Source of the DNA: Melitaea cinxia
Taxonomy: Eukaryota > Arthropoda > Insecta > Lepidoptera > Nymphalidae
Direction: 5' to 3'
NCBI RefSeq assembly: GCF_905220565.1
Contig: NC_059396.1
Location: forward strand, 10,575,206 to 10,639,205
DNA length: 64,000 nucleotides
In this document: positions 1 through 11,856 of the stretch, piece after piece
How the letters are laid out: each line of letters begins with the position of its first letter
How positions within the stretch are numbered: position 1 is the stretch's first letter
Made by a program: the position numbers and the translations under genes
Notes under the pieces: generated by a model
What the model was told of the DNA's origin: nothing
What the model saw: only the letters and a program-made list of their open reading frames with translations
Databases searched by the model: none

Positions 1-96
1 GAAACCTAAGCGAAGTAGATGTGAGAGATTGTGGCGATAAAACATTGCTAGTGTGACGGCTCGTTACTGGCAATGTATCCGTGTGTACGTATGTAG

Positions 97-170
97 GTGG
101 CGGTGGTGTGGTGGGGGGTCGAGCGTCATCGGCGTCGGCAAACTCGTGGGAGTCGCAACAGAGCATACCG
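97..170 (+). CDS. candidate internal coding exon of the upstream gene
   Basis: I do not recognise the protein. The stretch is GC-rich against an AT-rich background and is open in the frame reading ...GRASSASANSWESQQSIP, directly followed by a good splice donor (CCG|GTAAGC at 171). A possible acceptor (ATGTAG) lies just before position 97, but its pyrimidine tract is poor. Read this way the exon is 74 nt and ends in phase 0, which matches the phase-0 start of the terminal exon at 3455. Low-complexity Gly/Ser sequence argues for a disordered region rather than a folded domain. It could also be non-coding GC-rich sequence; the exon start is the weakest part of the call. Confidence 0.35.
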
Positions 171-1246
171 GTAAGCCTGGGACGCGACCAGCGGTACCAA
201 ACCATCAGTCACTCTTACACTACTTCTGTATCGATTTCCATTATTTTTGTAGAAGTACATTTATATGAATATTACGTATTGAGTCTGCTCTGCTGCGTGT
301 GTTGTCGAGTCGACCATCTTGATTGATTAGAGGCTGAATGAGAGAGGTGTGCCAACGACGCTCTTAATATTTCCGTCTTCCATAAAATTCATATCTCTGT
401 AATCATACCTATTCGCATATCATCTTTTTCAAAGGAGATCACTATATATGAACAACGATTAAATGATTGGCACATTTCTAAATTTTCAACAAAGCTTTTG
501 TGATGTGATGTTCAATAATAAGTCTTAGAAATATTATTTCATAATTATGTATGCATTTTTAAAAATATTTTTAGATTTTATCATGAAAACATGTATAAGT
601 CATCGCTTCCTAGGTTTTCTGTATTTATGATATTATATAGCTTAAAAATGGGGTAATTCGCATGCGCAAGCGGTAACTTGTTGGTGACGGCTGAAATTAA
701 GCAGTAGTTTTTCCATATTAAATTAAATTTTTCGTTTGATTTCAGTGCTTGTTGGTTTGCTCGTAAAATATTTCATATATGGCATACGAATTATTTCGTT
801 TATCGAGTGGTGTACTACGAATCGTAATAAAGATTGATTGCATGACGATAATTTTATTTCAATAGTAATGTGAGGTGCGATCAAAATATTCATTTATTTT
901 ACATTTTTAATGTAACATCTGTAATTAGGATACTTAAGAACAAATTGTATACCCTCACTATTTTTCATACATTTTTAACTGCTTATTGCTCTTTACTCAT
1001 GGTAGCATACTGAAATAAACAACAAGCTTCGCTATTTTTTAAGTTGGTACAAATACAAAAATACCTTTAAAACTAGTATTCATTTTAAATGTTACTAATT
1101 CCTTTATGTAACGAAATGCTCAATTTAAGTTACAATTTCTTTAAAAATATACTGCATATATTAAAGTCACTCATTTGAATGCTGCTGCGTTTGCTGTACA
1201 ACTCGATTGCAATTAATTTATTAAATTAAAATAATTATTATATTAT
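171..1246. other. putative intron, no feature seen
   Basis: AT-rich non-coding sequence between the candidate exon and the first hairpin insertion. I see no coding signal, RNA gene or recognised repeat here. Confidence 0.5.
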
Positions 1247-1353
1247 ATTAAAATATCATCGACGTCTTAGTGCGCCTTTTTTTCTCACGCAAAAAAGGCG
1301 CACTAAGACGTCGAGTTGCGGAAAATAGCCCGTGCAAAACATTAAAATATCAT
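1247..1353. repeat. 81-bp hairpin insertion flanked by a 13-bp direct repeat
   Basis: The sequence ATTAAAATATCAT occurs at 1247-1259 and again at 1341-1353. Between the copies lies an 81-bp insert starting with a perfect 23-bp inverted repeat (1260-1282 and 1291-1313, loop of 8 nt) whose core is CGACGTCTTAGTGCGCC followed by six T. The exact 13-bp duplication is what LINE-type target-primed insertion leaves, but there is no poly-A tail. I recognise no parent RNA. Confidence 0.65.
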
Positions 1354-1451
1354 TTATACATTTTTCACAAAAGTGATTATTTTATTTACAAACGTATTAT
1401 AAAATGCAATTAAATATGAATAAAAAACACGAAAACCTGAAAGGATTGTAA

Positions 1452-2657
1452 AAGGCCTTCTACACGGTCGGGATCGACCGCCGAACGTCGTGTCCTTGGT
1501 CGGGTCAACCAATTTTTGTATTCATTCTACACGGTCGGTGGTTGACTCAGCTTGTCAGTTCTTCTCTGGTATTTGAAGCGATGGCTCCTTGCATTTTTAA
1601 CCGATTTCCAAAAAAGGAGGAGGTTCTCAATTCGACTGTATTTTTTTTTTTAATGTATGTTACTTCAGAACTTTTGACTGGGTGGAGCAATTTCGACAAA
1701 TTTTCTTTTGATCGAAAGGTAGTTTGTGTCATTTGGTCCTATTTAAATTTATTTGAGATCTAACAACTACTTTTCGAGTTATATCTTATAATGCGTTTTT
1801 ACTTGACGCTTTTTTCGTCGACCTACGATGTATTATACCACATAACTTTCTACTGGATGTACCGATTTTTATAATTCTTTTTTTGTTGGAAAGGGCATAT
1901 CCCTAATTTGGTACCATGATAAGGAAACCAGGATTTGATGATGGGATCCCAGAGAAATCGAGGGAAACTCTCGAAAATTTGCAATAACTTTTTACTGGGT
2001 GTACCGATTTTGATAATTTTTAATTTAATCGAAAGCTGATGTTTATCATGGGGTCACATATAAATTTTATCGAGATCTGATAACTACTTTTTGAGTAATC
2101 ATTGATAACGCGTAGTTACTTGACTATTTTTTCGCCGATCTACGTTGTATTACTCGTCGATGTAATTGAAGTCGTTTTTTTTTCGTTTGCGAGCAAACAC
2201 AAATATAAAGCAACAGAAGGTGGGCTTGGCAATAACTTTTTTATGCTAAAGTGAAGTGAAGTTTTTGGTTCTTTTCTTTGTATAAATCGGATCCAATGTC
2301 CCAAAGACATGGCAAATCAATATATAAAGATATAAATTCGGTCAGAACCTCTCGTTCGTGGCATTCGTTTTGCGAATCCATTGCAACACTTACTAGCTAT
2401 ACACTTAAACTAGCTACCCGTGACGACTGACATGCGCAAACTGAAGCGCTCGCGTCGGCCGACAGCGTTCCACACGGTCGCGACATGGTCGGGACCGACA
2501 CGAACGTAGCCTGTCGCGAGAGATGCGCTCGCGACCAAGGCCGTTGACATCAACCAAATATTGGTCGGATCAACCGTTTTCCACACCGTCCATTTTTATA
2601 TCAACCCGACCAAGGACACGATGTTCGGCGGTCGATCCCGACCGTGTAGAAGGCCTT
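1452..2657. mobile_element. PIF/Harbinger-like non-autonomous transposon
   Basis: Two 54-bp terminal inverted repeats (1452-1505 and 2604-2657) begin AAGGCCTTCTACACGGTCGG and differ at about one position. The element is flanked on both sides by TAA (1449-1451 and 2658-2660), the 3-bp target-site duplication typical of PIF/Harbinger. Inside both ends the motif CACACGGTCG or close variants recurs, as expected for subterminal transposase-binding repeats. No transposase is present. A Repeat A copy (1593-2205) is inserted in it. Confidence 0.7.
1593..2205 (-). repeat. Repeat A copy 1 (nested in the 1452-2657 element)
   Basis: Starts TTTTTAACCGATTTCC and ends with the CGTTTGCGAGCAAAC mini-hairpin. 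It is near full length, has no coding capacity, and matches the copies at 12527, 45198 and 55480 throughout. Confidence 0.85.
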
Positions 2658-2660
2658 TAA

Positions 2661-3454
2661 TGTTGAAAGTGTAAGTTTTTTTTTAACGAAATCATATTTA
2701 TTTGTCTGTATATAAAAATACAATAAAATGCCTATCATGATTAGTGGGCTATTTTAAGATTTTATTATTAACATTTTAATAAGAATTTATACATTTCATG
2801 TTATATTACTGAACTATCGGTAATTGGTATGTTTGGACATGTCCCAATTCAAAGTGTTGCCACTAAATGATAAGGTTTTAACTTAACGCAATACAATTTT
2901 ACTCATTGATGAACCATTGGTTAGTTACGTAGTTGCAAATTAGTATTTAGGATAGTTAATTTTTTCTTAAATTACAACAATATTTACTAGGAACGAGAAC
3001 AAATATAATCGAATGTTTTAAAAAAAAATCTTGAATTACAATTTTTTTTTGTTTTTACTTACAAGGATATTTTTAAAATTGTTAAATTAAAACAAATTAT
3101 CTATAATAAATAATACAGTTTTTTTTTTTTAATTTATTCTTTTTATTTGAATATAATCAATACTACATAATAATAATAATAATACACTTTCTTGTAGTCA
3201 TAGGTAATCATGAATTGAATTAGATAATATTTTAAATGTCACGGAACATATTTTTTAGGTTATAATAACATTTTAAATGACGATTTACTTGTTTTGGTTT
3301 CATATGGAACCTAAAGGTAGATAACACAATTCGAGATTATACAGTACATGGGCACCATATAGTAAGGATATATTTGCAGGCGGCCCACCGCTGCCGCGCT
3401 GCACCGATTGTAACCGTATCGTAACCGTTCCGCTAACGGCCGGTCTGTGCGCAG
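2661..3454. other. non-coding, AT-rich, probably intron
   Basis: Contains homopolymer T and A tracts and a short TAA microsatellite near 3168-3185. Nothing else supported until the acceptor of the terminal exon at 3455. Confidence 0.5.
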
Positions 3455-3553
3455 AGTACTACGGCGGCGGGCTCGGAGGCGGGCGGTGATGCGCGCGCGG
3501 AGGACGGCGCGCCCGCTAAGGCGTCGCTGCTGCAGAAGCTGCTGTCGCAGTGA
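3455..3553 (+). CDS. candidate terminal exon of an unrecognised gene
   Basis: A splice acceptor (GTCTGTGCGCAG) precedes 99 nt of GC-rich open frame encoding 32 residues and a TGA stop: it starts STTAAGSEAGGDARAEDG and finishes PAKASLLQKLLSQ. Third positions are strongly GC, unlike the AT-rich surroundings, which supports coding use. The start is phase 0, compatible with the candidate exon ending at 170. The C-terminal LQKLL fits the LXXLL pattern that binds nuclear-receptor ligand domains, but a five-residue match by itself proves nothing. I cannot name the gene; most of it would lie left of the window. The alternative is a chance GC-rich open stretch. Confidence 0.5.
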   Translation, partial: STTAAGSEAGGDARAEDGAPAKASLLQKLLSQ

Positions 3554-3647
3554 GCCGCGGCTACTCCACTACTGCTAGTGATGTTTCCGTGTTATGAAGA
3601 TCCTATGTGTCCTTCGGTTCGAGTGAGTAGCTGTACGTCTATGTGTA

Positions 3648-3686
3648 GTCGACGGCGAGGTGCGCGGACGGTCGCTCGCCGTCGAC
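3648..3686 (+). promoter_or_regulatory. GC-rich hairpin shortly after the stop codon
   Basis: GTCGACGGCGAG (3648-3659) pairs perfectly with CTCGCCGTCGAC (3675-3686) around a 15-nt loop. This is a 12-bp stem about 95 nt after the putative stop codon, so it would be a stable 3' UTR structure if the transcript is real. Confidence 0.4.
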
Positions 3687-4011
3687 GAGTATTGTTTTGT
3701 GATTCGCAGTACGATCGATTCGTACGCGTAGTTTACGTTCGTCGATATACGATGCAGAGACATGCGGCGGGCAATATTGTACAGAATTATTAAACACATT
3801 TTTTGGCGTTGTGAACGTTATGTATTATAGTGTGAAAGTCAGATGTTACCTGTTATGACAAAGTTAAGTTGTTCTATAGTATTCGAAAGAGCGAGTGAGG
3901 ATCGCTCGTGCTCTATACTCGGCGTTAGTCTAATTGAATGGAATGATGTGTCTTAACGATACTTTTGAAGGAAAATCGTTTTCGGCGAGTATAGAGACGA
4001 GTAATTGCGAG

Positions 4012-4058
4012 TGTAAATAATGTGTTGTTAAATTATAGCAATTGCTTTAGTGTAAATA
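4012..4058 (+). promoter_or_regulatory. pair of Pumilio-type sites (TGTAAATA)
   Basis: TGTAAATA occurs at 4012-4019 and 4051-4058, and again at 10384-10391. UGUANAUA is the established Pumilio recognition element in 3' UTRs. In AT-rich DNA these could be chance matches. Confidence 0.3.
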
Positions 4059-4676
4059 ATTTGTTAATCTATTATTGTGTTTCTGACATGATAATCTTAT
4101 TTTCTTTTAATATTAGTAATCATTTATTCACTTGTTTATTAAACTTGTTTATGCTGTACTTTAATCATACAAAATTATTGTTATTTTCTTTTTATTTGCC
4201 TTCGTGCTCATGACTCGTTTTCACGTGTATTGATTTAATCTCACTCTTGTTCTTAAGAACCTACCTTATTTGAAACTGTTAAACACATGTTTAAAAAATA
4301 TGTGAACCCTAGGACATTCGCTAGAAATTTATTACCAAAACTATTAGTGCCTAAAAATATTTGTAGATACAATCATTTATAGACACCAAGTTTTTCTCGT
4401 AATTGTTTATTTATTCATTAATTCGTTTCAACATGTTTAATTATTAAAATGGGCATATCTCTTTATTGGTATTTTAATTAATTACGATATTTGAATATAC
4501 CAAATGAAATACTCAATTTTGTTCGGTGCGATTTCAAGAAACAAAATATAATTTTATTTATTTTTTTTATATTTAAAATATTTATACCAAGTAAATGAAA
4601 TGAACAAAAGTAATTTGAATGTCTTAATATTTCGTATTTACTCACGATTAAAAATTTAAGTCTTCTGTTCAATCGT

Positions 4677-5230
4677 TAAATACATAATATAATCACGCCT
4701 CTTTCCCGTAGGGCTAGGCAGAGACCACTTCTTTCCACTTGCTACGATCCTTACATACACTTCTTTTGCTTCGTCCACTTTCATTATTCCCTTCATACAT
4801 GCTCTTCGGTTAAGGGTTCTCTTGACCTGGCCTTTTTTCAAGACGTCCTTTATTTGGTCCCGAAATGTCCGTCTAGGTCTACCGCTTCCATCCCTTCCAC
4901 TCACACTCGCCTTATACACTTTTTTCGTCAATCGTTCTTCACTCATTCTCTCGACATGGCCAAACCATCTGAGCATACCTCGCCTTATACACTTTTTTCG
5001 TCAATCGTTCTTCACTCATTCTTTCGACATGGCCAAACCATCTGAGCATACTTTTCTCAATTTTTGTCACTACATCTTCTTTCAGACCACAACGTTTTCT
5101 TATCTCACTATTTCCTATCCTGTCACTCAGTTTAATTCCTATTTTCTCCTGCTTTCATGTTTCTTCTGCTATACCCAACTTTCACTCCGCACATGAGTGT
5201 CGGAACCAACACCCCCTCATGCTCAGCCAA
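4677..5230 (-). pseudogene. LINE reverse-transcriptase C-terminal fragment, broken
   Basis: Minus-strand open frame 4656-4976 reads LRWFGHVERMSEERLTKKV, then SGRPRRTFRDQIKDVLKKG and NRRACMK...EAKEVY. This is the conserved tail of a non-LTR retrotransposon polymerase (the stretch after the palm and thumb that contains RWFGHV and GRPRRTF). A 73-bp direct duplication (4908-4980 and 4981-5053) repeats the RWFGHVERMSEERL segment out of frame, so the ORF is dead. The remainder to about 5230 is decayed upstream coding sequence. The clade cannot be fixed from the tail alone. Confidence 0.8.
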
Positions 5231-5355
5231 ATGAGCCTTGTTAGACACCTTCCGACTGGTCATTAAATATTTACCATAATATATTCTGGAAGTACGATAA
5301 CATAAAAGATTTATTGACTTTTTAAGGATAATTATTTTATTAACTGAACTACCTA

Positions 5356-5681
5356 ATAATTGTGTTTGCTCGCAAACGAAAACAAAAACCGACTTCAATT
5401 ACATCGACAATAATACAACGTAAGTAGACGAAAAAAATTAATAAACGAACTAGTCGTCACTACGATTTTCGAGGGCTTCCCTCGATTTCTCTGGGATTCC
5501 ATCACTAGATCCTGGTTTCCTTATTATGGTACCACACATGGGATATCGCATTTCGAACAAAAAAATAATTATCAAAAACAGCTCATAAACGACGAAAATA
5601 TCCTCGAACATACATAAAAAAAATATATACATATATACATGTTCGAATTGAGTAACCTCCTTTTTTGAAGTCGGTTAAAAA
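5356..5681 (+). repeat. Repeat A copy 2 (internally deleted)
   Basis: Begins with the TTTGCTCGCAAACG mini-hairpin and the CCGACTTCAATTACATCGAC block, and ends GAAGTCGGTTAAAAA, but lacks about 300 bp of the middle. A SINE B copy abuts its right end. Confidence 0.75.
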
Positions 5682-5684
5682 CAG

Positions 5685-6015
5685 ACGTCGCGTTGGCGCA
5701 ACGTTCACAGCCATGGATTGTACCTGTTGCGCTGGAGGTTGCGGGTTCGATCCCCGCACATGACAAACATTTGTATTGGCCATACATGTGTTTGCCGTGG
5801 TCTGGGTCTTTGTGCAGTCCTTGTGGGTCTCCCCACCGTGCCTCGGAGAGCACGTTAAGCCGTCGGTCCCGGTTGTTATCATGTACACCTGATAGCGATC
5901 GTTACTCATAGTAAGGAATACATCCGCCAACCCGCATTGGAGCAACGTGGTGGATTAAGCTCTAATCCTTCTCCCACATGGGGAAAGAGGCCTATGCCCA
6001 GTAGTTGGAATATTA
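5685..6015 (+). mobile_element. SINE B copy 1 (tRNA-headed, near full length)
   Basis: The head carries an A-box-like TTGGCGCAACG and a B box GGTTCGATCCCCGC, the internal pol III promoter pair of tRNA genes, followed by a unique body and a tail near GGGGAAAGAGGCCTATGCCCAG. The terminal GGGATATTAC motif has expanded into about 2.5 tandem 16-bp units (to 6050). The structure is what is known for tRNA-derived SINEs in Lepidoptera. I assign no family name. Confidence 0.8.
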
Positions 6016-6050
6016 CGTATTGGGATATTACGTATTGGGATATTTTTTAT

Positions 6051-9000
6051 TGTGAGTAAATATGATAAGTTAAAAAGTCTTGCATGTGCTACGCGTGTAA
6101 GAATGTTTATGTTCGGTTTTATCCGCTCATGTTATCAAAAGATACGTTCTAAGGCCGCTCTGATTTAATATCATATTTTTGACCAAACCCTAGATATATT
6201 ATTTTGTTTAAATTTGTGGCGAGTCTATTTTATGAGTATTATTTTTACGTTAAATTATATTCGGAGGTATACAATTTTATATACATTATGTTGATGTTTT
6301 TTATAAAACTTGAGGAAGTAGAAATTTAATACAATTATTTGAACGACTATCTTTGATGACCATATCTTTCTATCGCAGCAATCCAGTGGTTTGTCATGAG
6401 AACATAACATACATCACTGTGTTATAAGTCTTTATTCGTTTTATTAAATTGAAATTTTTAGCTTCGGTATTCATTCGAATGAGACATTCAATTATTGGAA
6501 TGTTAGAGTATTTCAGCATTTAGCGTAGTAAGTATTTCATCTTATTGCGTAAAATAATCTCGTTAATGTAAAGTGGAAGTCTGTGGTCTCGTTAACCTCT
6601 CGAGGAATCTTAACATCGATGTTTATCGTCATATATAATAAATTTATAGCTTCATAAGTTTTGTGCACTTAAGTATTGAAGTAAACGTAATTATTAAAGT
6701 AACTGTATAACGCTTAACATATTTAAAAATCGAAATTACTAATTTTACCTCAAAATTAAATAAGGCAATTTGTAAACTTTTAAAGCGAACATTATATTTC
6801 ATGTCGAAAGTTACGAAAAATTAAAGAGAGTTATTTAATTCATACCGCACAATAAATTCTACTTCGATTATAATTAAATTTAGTCTAAAGTAAGATTCTG
6901 AATGGTAGTGTGATGTGAAATAATTTTTTATTGCAAGCATTTCTCGCTCGGGACCACAACTCGAACTGTCAAAGACAAACTGTCAGCTTCCAAGGTCTGT
7001 CTATTTCTTCAGTCACCTCTCAAATCTCTAGTATAAAAACTTGGTGTACGACATTTAACAGTTTACTGTAGGGCTATAATGATAAAACATTAAAGTTACT
7101 GAAGCAGATTATACTTGTTAAAAATTTTATACATTCAAATTTAGCCAAAAATATCTTCAGACGCATTTCTGTAAATTAAAAAAATTGCTTGGAATAAATT
7201 AATAAAAATCTAAGTCCAAATATATTCGAACGTCGCACAGTGATTTATTTTTATAAACTACGAAGTAAATTCGATTTGAGTAATTTGCATTATAGCAATT
7301 ATTATTTATAATATATGCTTGGTACTTAACTCAAGTAAAATTTTGACTTTTATTTAGAAAAAGAAATTAAGGCTCTTCTCGACACATTTACAAATTTGTA
7401 TATTAAAAATCCTATTGGCTCAAATAATCGGAACGCTTAGATACAATGTCATTTCTACACCAACCATAGATATATCGAGTAAAAGTAACTTAAATTATTG
7501 TGATGTTTTATAAACTTACCTAAACAAGAACGTACAAATAATAGTAGCGAGTATCCATAAAGTTATTCTTAACGAGGTAAAACCGTGTAAGAATTATAAT
7601 AATATTTTTATACCCTAAAATGCATAATTAATGTTTAGAATACTGACCAATTCCGTTTAATGAATTCATCAAAAATAAAATCGTCTTTGGTATCTAGATT
7701 AATAGTGAGATAAAGCTTTACAATATCCGAAGAATGTAGCAATATAATGTTAAAATTCATTCCATTTAGTTCGGTACGGGGAGACGACGATGGTGAGCCA
7801 GGTGATGGTATCCGAATATTTAATACCGATTCCATAAAGTACAATGTTGGCCTTGTTAGGTACATGACGACGTTAAAGAAAATAATAGTTGAGAATTAGT
7901 GAAGTCTACGTAACTTATTGAAAATATTGGAAGCATATTTATTGGATTGTTAAAAGAGCATTTAATGCCGTCACATAGTTTTTGACGTCTCGATATGGAC
8001 AAAATGTACCCAGAAAAGGCTATATTTTTTACAGATTTATATAGTATAAAAATATGAAGACTCGTACTCAATCACACGTCCATTGCACGAGTTGAACAAA
8101 TTGGCTATCCAAAATTTATTATAGTTAACAAGCTGTAACAATGCATGCGTGCCTGATAATAAAGATAAAATATACTTAAGATATTTTTCAATACCATCTT
8201 TATGAAGAGACTATGTAATTATACATGTAATATAAATAACGATTAATAAATAGTTTAAAGGATTCACAACTTTTGTACTGTCTATTGTTTCTGTTGGAGT
8301 GAATTGTTGCTGTCTAAATTTATAATGAAAACATGTTATTATTTACATCGAATTCAGGAGAGATTTGTAATTGATAAAATAAATCTAGATGTATATATAT
8401 TAATGTATAAATCCAACAACGCCGGATAAAAAATCTTTATATTGTTCAAGAAATCCATAGTTATTATTTTGTAATAATATTACAGGCGAAAGGTTAAATT
8501 AATAGGATTTTATAACATTTTAAATTGTCTATAACCTTAATATTGGTTAAATGTCTTCCAAACCATACCAAGGATGCTATTTCCTTATGTTTCTACGAGC
8601 GTAGGCGCTAGTTACAAAGAAAGTACATCTTTTCATGTATCGAAAAGGAACGCGTTGTACATTTCGTATGTTGCAAAAATTTTTCATTCGATAGACTTTA
8701 AGTGATTAGAAATTATTAAAATTGTTATTATAATAATACAATAATAAAAATTAAACTGAAGAACTTTGAATGTTGGTTTAATCGGTTGGTTGATGATGCA
8801 GGTGCGATATGCAAAGCACAGCGTTTATATAACTAACGACTACGCTAAACAGCGGTTAGTCCGATAAAACTATTTTTTTATTATTTTTCAAGTCGCTTGC
8901 AATTTTGTTTGAATGTTCTAAATATTCATTTTTTTGTAAACCACGTAGTGGCACAAATATTAATTATAACGTTATTGGTTAAATAATAATCAACGAAAGA

Positions 9001-11150
9001 ATATCTTATAAAAGATTGAATTACATATTCATAAATGGATTAAATTGTTGGATTGGGCTTATTGAATTAAATATTAATCGTACGCAATTTGTCTGTATAC
9101 TTATTACCTATTAAATTCTTAGATTAATGTTAACATCTCGATATAAAAGATTTGTACCTCATTTTTAATGTTCGAGCAATAAGTCGTAATGGGTATTGAA
9201 ACTTGAAAGTAAATCTTCGTTATCTTTTAACACGTCAAATTGGTCAAATTGATTAAATCTAATAAATTTCTGTTTTAAAATATGGGTAGTATATTTTCAT
9301 TAGGCTGCTATTCTGATGTATTATAGTAAGATTTATGGTAATTTCTGAACTATTAAATACTTTAATAAAATCATATGTAAGAATATGATATAATTTAAAA
9401 TTAAAAAAAAAATTGTCAAATAAATGGAAACGTTATAAATGTATAATTCGAAATTTTATGTAAGATTGTCGAAATAGTAATTATTTTTGCATTAATATGT
9501 GTTATGTTCCATATCACAGAGTAACGATTACAATACAATAATAGGGTCCAAAGTGTCCATCCAATGTTACAGCAAATTAATAAAATTGGACTGTTTTAAG
9601 AATGTGATATATCGAGGTTTATTTATATCGGTCTCTTTACTCTGTGAGGAGGAATGTAGGGAATGAAAAATATTATCAAAAATAATCGAAGAAACATTGA
9701 TGTGTACGGGAATCTTTGTTTCGAAGGGAAAACATAATTAGTGTAACATTCTATTATATCTTTACGAAATTTCTTACTTCTCTTCTATATGTTGATGTTC
9801 TTAAAAAGATTTTATGTAATTTTTAATTCCTCTGTAGATGATAATTTGTGATAAATATATTTATAGTCGGATGGCAGTCGCTAACACAACGAGGTAATCG
9901 TATTCCCGTACAAGATTGATTTTATTTTTTGTATAAAATCGTGCCTCTTGTCTTGGCCTGTCGTCTGCGAGCAGGGGTGTTGTGTATATTTTTAGAAATA
10001 AAATTCAGTTTAAGACGTTGTCTTTAAAGCTAATTATGTTTTTTCCAAAAACGATTAAATGATGATCAAGTGGGCCAGCGGCAGAAAGGATTATTGCTAG
10101 TATATGCTTATTTCTATAATTATATTAAAAACGAATGTGTTTGACACAGCGTTACGGGTGGGTAATATTTATCAGATTTAAGAACTAAGTATGTAATACC
10201 CAAGTCTTGAACAGACTCAAACTTCGTCTATGTTGAATAGAACTAACTAGTCTTATCGTAAGCCATAATCTTTTTTGCAGATGGCCGTTAAGTCTGTGTT
10301 ATTAAGTTCTTGAAATGTTAATATAAGAGCTCTTTTGTGTTGCTGTGCATTTCATAGTATTGTATGTATGTATGTTTATATATTGTAAATAGCTAAACAT
10401 ATATTTTTACGACTAGAATACACAACCAAAGTTGTTATAAAATGTGGTTGATTAAATATTAAAATTGATAGTTATGTTTATTTTTAGTATACATTCAACT
10501 AAAAATAAAAGTTGTATGGAAACATCAATGTCTTGTTTAAGCCTTCAACATGACCGCCCTGATATTAATAAATACGAATTTATTGTTTACTGTAATTCGA
10601 AAAATATCAAAACATAAAAATTAAGACGTAATATGATGATGATAATAGCATGAGTAGCTTACTGTTTTTTGTTCCTACTAGCTTGCTCCTGGAACCACCA
10701 CAGTTATTGTCAATTAATGAAGCCGACATTACAAATATCTATAAGGTATTTGAATTGTAATAATTTTATCCATCGACAAAAGCAGGCGTTAAGAGTACAT
10801 TATTTTTAAGTTGTATTTTTTGTACATTTTAGATTCGAAAATATAATTATATCTAAATAATAAGTAGTTTGATTTCTTATAATATCCTCCTATCATCTTA
10901 TCTAAACCCGTGACGTGAATGCTACTAGTTGAGTTTAGACGAGTAATGGTTATTTGAAAAAAGACTATTATCGTATTAAATGGATTATTTTCTCTATCAT
11001 ATGTCGTTGGAGTGCTATTACCCCCCTCGAATGGCTCTTTACCTTTGGGACTGTAACAGGTTGACCTGATGAATTTTCATTCGCACGTACACGTTGACGC
11101 GATAAAGTCAAGCAATACATACTAATATCTAATACCATTAAACGAGCAAT
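6051..11150. other. gene-free AT-rich stretch, almost free of repeats
   Basis: About 5 kb with no credible ORF, no RNA gene and none of the repeat families that fill the rest of the window. A TGTAAATA site lies at 10384. It may be a very long 3' UTR or intergenic DNA; the sequence does not decide. Confidence 0.45.
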
Positions 11151-11481
11151 TCTTTTTTATATATTCTGATGGCGGGGTTCACCGACTTTTAAAACAGCTG
11201 TTTATCAGTTAAACAACTGATGAAATCATTTTTTTGTTCACTATACGTTAACCAGTGTTTACAGCCCTTAAACAGCCGATTACTATAACCGAGCTCTACA
11301 GCATTGTTTAACCGTCATTCAATGCCATATTCGGACATCTGCTCAACAGATTCTGCTGTGACTTTACAGCAGTTGCAACATTACGTTATTAGTTGAAAGT
11401 TTTTGATAAGAGATAAACACGCAGATAAACAGCATAAAATTACGTTCAGGCCATTTTCCATCCAAAAAGCTTGCCTTTTTA

Positions 11482-11661
11482 ATGAAAAAAGCTGAATCCC
11501 CTTATTGTGACACATGCGGCCTGCTAGACGATGTACACCACATACTAAGTGAATGTTATAAATACGAAACGGAGAGAAAATCATTGATGAAACGATGGGT
11601 CAATATAATGGGGCTGGCATGTCTGTGTAGACAAAAGTCCCTAAAAAAATTAAAGAATTAA
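11482..11661 (+). pseudogene. LINE ORF2 C-terminal zinc-knuckle fragment
   Basis: An open frame reads YCDTCG..DDVHHILSEC.KYETERKSLMKRW. The CxxC...H....C pattern followed by Y...R is the cysteine-rich tail found after the RNase H region in Jockey/R1-like non-LTR retrotransposons. It is preceded by stops and is a truncated relic. Confidence 0.65.
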
Positions 11662-11856
11662 AAAAAAACTGCTCTGGCTTCGTCGTGACTTACAATGAGT
11701 TGTGATAAATGTTTATTGCCGATGGTTGCGAGGTTTAATTCACACTCGTGGCGCATATTTGTTAAAAAAAAAATCGTTAATTGTTTTGCTGTGCTATCTC
11801 ACCTAGCACAAAGCGAACCGACAAGGGGTGCTTTATCGTACCTCAAATATATTTAT

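Larger units (their letters stand above)
3554..4210 (+). other. putative 3' UTR of the upstream gene
   Basis: Follows the TGA at 3551-3553. Moderate GC to about 3780, then increasingly AT-rich. ATTAAA near 3787 is a possible early polyadenylation signal, and many AATAAA-like words lie further on, so the true end cannot be set. The region holds a GC hairpin (3648-3686), an 11-bp inverted repeat (3911-3921 / 3986-3996) and two TGTAAATA sites. Confidence 0.4.

Noticed and set aside
53..326. Two overlapping plus-strand ORFs at the window start
   Set aside because: They overlap in different frames across a GC-rich patch. Only the 97-170 part has splice support, so the full ORFs are not called.
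4822..5196. 124-codon plus-strand ORF
   Set aside because: It is the complement of the LINE relic on the minus strand, including its tandem duplication.
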